This document shows positions 61,079-64,000 of a stretch of DNA of 64,000 nt, in pieces. Under the pieces are notes generated by a model, which saw only the letters and a program-made list of their open reading frames with translations, searched no databases and was not told the origin of the DNA. The position numbers and the translations under genes are program-made. The DNA is from Lithospermum erythrorhizon (taxonomy: Eukaryota; Streptophyta; Magnoliopsida; Boraginales; Boraginaceae): assembly GCA_019722365.1 (NCBI GenBank), contig JADFUC010000586.1, positions 868,001-932,000 of the forward strand, in the 5' to 3' direction. Each line of letters opens with the position of its first letter. The first letter of the stretch is position 1.

Positions 61079-64000
61079 AAATAATGTATTAGCATTTGAT
61101 ATAGTTGATGCTAAATGTTAGATATACATATATAGTGAGAAGTATTCTTCGATTTTATTGTCAATTAATTTTATGACAAATACGCAATCATGGAGTTTTG
61201 GAGATCAAGCAGCTAAAGAATACTGGGTCATGTTATTTGACGCAAAGAGTAAGCACATCTTCATGCTTAATTTACTTCAATTTTTTTCCTAGCTTATTAA
61301 ATTCCTTACGATCTCACGCTAATTTTACTCGTCACGGTGTTTATCCTCCTATTTTTAACGGCTTTTGGCCAAATAATATTCAAATTATTTTTTTTTTTCA
61401 CCAACATTTTTATTTTTAAGATCTATAAATAGAAAGTGAGTTTGTATTTTTGATTAAAAAATCGAAATTGAGTGATGTTGATTAGAATGTGAAAAGTATA
61501 CGAATGTCTAACCTGCATTGCAATGAAAAGTTGCGTCATATCGAATAAAGAGAAAGAGAAAATATGGATGTGAAAAGTTATAATCTATGAACTGATTTCA
61601 CATTTGCATTACTAACCTATCACGGTTTTGAGAAAGTGGTTGGATGCCGTGCTAATGAACTCGTGCACAATAGAGCAATTCTGAAGTGTATGTCAGGTTG
61701 AATTGGTTCTACTAAAAGAGATCTCTTACTAGGGAAATTCACATATTCACCTTGAAGGACATTCATCAAGCTTGATACCAATAACACGGTAATTCTACTA
61801 TTGCATTAAGAAAATGAACTAACAATGAATTGAAAGATGGGATAACTTCATAGTGAAGGTCTATATATTGATTCTCCTCCTAGCTTGAGGATGACAAATA
61901 TACTAACTTAATTATTTAGATAAAAAGATTCAAAACATTACACTGTTTTTAGGCACTTAACTTCATGAAACATTACAACTTATATATTATTGAGTTGACT
62001 CGATATTCAAGCATAAACCGCATAAAGCAAAACCTACTTTTATTACCATGATTTGCTTATAGTAAAGAAAATTAAATATTCCAATAATGCTATAATAAAA
62101 TCAAGCCAGTTGGAATAAAGCCGACATGCATGTTGGTAACAACTAACAAGTATATGTATAGCCAATTACATTTATTCCTAAATTTACGGGATTAAAATAA
62201 TAAAATTAGAAGAAAACCAATAAAAATATAATTTTCCTGATAAACGAATTCAAACGATGCACCGAAAAGTAGGGTAAACTATAAGTAAATTGGCGGCACA
62301 ACCATGAAAATTCAAAGAAGTGTGCCTGATGACTTCCAAGAAAAAAGTTGGTTTTAAATATTATTTTAATATTAATTCGACTGTTCAGATCTTAGCTCAA
62401 CAATTTTATTAATCAATTACATAATATTCACCATACAAAAAATACAATAAAAATCTCCAAAGAGAACTTAGCATAAAAAGCTTTGTAGGTATTCAAACTT
62501 AAAATTTCTGAGTTTCATAATTTTCGTGTAAAAATACCACAAGCACTCACCAAAATACTAAAATCTGAGTGCTCAAACAGCGCTTCAAATTAAAGAACGG
62601 AGAAATGACTCCAAAAATCTTTCAACCCCATCACCAAATAGCGAAATATAAAATCGTGAATCAGTTGAATTATCGCACAAAACTAATAATTTTTGGTGAT
62701 TAACATCCAAAATTCGACGAGAACTGAATGTTTCAGATCTCAAACATTAAATCAAAATACTACGTGATTAAGCTACAAAGGCCTCTATAGTAAATCCATA
62801 TTATGAGTACCTAAAGATCAGAGACAATGCCAGTTAATCTTCAATTCAATCCGCCGCACAAGCATCAAGCCGCTATGCACCCAAGCTGTATTATTATAGC
62901 CAAATCAGTCCAACGACTCAAGTCTCGCCAGCATTAAGTTCACATGAATGAGACGAGCTCAAAGTCGCTAAGGCACCCCAATTGAGCATATCCAAACATC
63001 CAAACTGAAAGCTCAACCAAATTTCATCTAAGGTCACATAACCGACTGTGCTCAAATCCCAAGTTCAACCAAGTCAGCATCAGCACTACATCAAACTAAC
63101 ATCTCAAAGCACAATTCCTTTAGTAATCAATGATTGACAATGAACCTCAATCATCATTCATAAATTATTTCATGGTACCTTGTATGATTTTCTTCCTAAA
63201 AGAAGCTTCTCTCATTATATTTGGCATACATACATTATAAATAATAAAATCTTTCTACGCATTACAATAACCAAATAAACCATTTTAACTTAAGAAAATT
63301 GGAAATAAAATAAAATGGAAAAAATAGTGTATGTGGTTAGTTTTTAAACCCTTTATATGGTCAATTATGTATGCATTATACATAAAATATTCCTGAGGAT
63401 TTGAGGAAAGAAAAAAAAAAGTTCACTTACGGGGTTGTAAGGCCATGTACAAGAATCGCTTTAACGGGCAGAAAAGTAACAAATGAGGAGGCACTAATTG
63501 TTCTATTCAAATATATTCTCAAATAATTCATTTACCTAAAGATTCGTCAATGATCAGTCATAATAATTCGATTATGCGTCAATGATTGTTAAGTTTTATG
63601 GATGTGCATTATTTTATATTATATATATATATTTAAGCTAGTTGATTAATTAATTTATAATATATTCGATTATGAAACAATGATTGTTAAGTTTTATGGA
63701 TGTGATATTTTATATTATATATATATTTAAGCTAGTTGGATTAATTAATTTATAATATATATGTATTTGTTCATTTTGATATTTAAATGTCTTTGCTTAC
63801 TAAAACTATCCAATAATATTCGAGTTTATATATCTTCTTGTAAAAGTACATATATAATGCATTATATGTTCATCTAAGTTGAGTGGTGCTATATATGCAA
63901 AAATATATAAAGACATCTCATTTATATCTATCGCGCTTCCTACGTGACGGCTGGTATTCGATTCTGAAGAAAGCAGCAATTTTGGCCGAATCCGGCGGTC
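61079..64000. other. Intergenic to window end, no gene recognised
   Basis: AT-rich, with no coding exon I can support. 62820-63120 is locally GC-richer. A 98-bp tandem duplication lies at 63566-63762 (separate entry). A gene could begin beyond 64000; the last 80 bp become GC-rich (CGTGACGGCTGG, GGCCGAATCCGGCGG), which could be a promoter or first exon. Confidence 0.4.
63566..63762 (+). repeat. 98-bp tandem duplication
   Basis: AATGATTGTTAAGTTTTATG followed by GATGTG, a TATATATATATTTAAGCTAG stretch and GATTAATTAATTTATAATAT occur twice, starting at about 63581 and 63679. The copies differ only by small indels and a few substitutions. Confidence 0.9.

Noticed and set aside
1..64000. CRISPR arrays, bacterial operons, ribosome binding sites
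   Set aside because: Nothing of this kind is present; introns and element types show plant nuclear DNA.

Overview
The window reads as nuclear DNA of a flowering plant, most likely a eudicot. It is AT-rich, its genes carry many GT-AG introns, and plant-specific protein families are present (a GARP transcription factor, a GONST-type nucleotide-sugar transporter). Between the genes lie Ty1/copia, hAT, SINE and MITE debris. I cannot name the species.

Four protein-coding genes are well supported, and two very small ones are probable. (1) 5597-10704, minus: a membrane RING-CH (MARCH-like) E3 ubiquitin ligase with six exons plus a possible 18-nt in-frame microexon. (2) 16402-20055, plus: a seven-exon WD40 protein of the STRAP type, with a tandem-repeat array just upstream and a SINE in intron 6. 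(3) 21774-21902 and 26266-26409, plus: two paralogous small acidic proteins whose promoter and leader are also duplicated. (4) 34016-35062, plus: a single-exon Golgi GDP-fucose transporter of the GFT1/GONST4 type. (5) 38387-40821, minus: a four-exon NIGT1/HHO-type GARP repressor of nitrogen/phosphate responses. These genes have unrelated roles (ubiquitination, scaffold protein, Golgi sugar transport, nutrient transcription) and show no sign of working as a pathway.

The rest is mobile or decayed. A 3.86-kb hAT transposon with recognisable ends and an 8-bp target duplication lies at 11761-15623. An AT-rich unit of about 2.2-2.8 kb occurs twice in opposite orientation (about 1690-3850 and 22335-25140). 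A copia-type LTR end with a primer-binding site lies near 28091. Two related LTR-like arms face each other at 29756-31554 and form a palindrome of about 1.8 kb. A family of long LTR-like sequences is present at 44420-46125, 50541-50800 and 57917-59985. A degenerate but nearly full-length copia element on the minus strand occupies about 53409-57590. Many short inverted-repeat elements (MITEs) are scattered between genes.

The most interesting items are the duplicated small-protein locus, the microexon inside the RING-CH domain, the SINE with an 18-bp perfect target duplication, the tandem repeats before the STRAP gene and the head-to-head LTR palindrome. All exon boundaries were read by eye from splice sites and reading-frame continuity.
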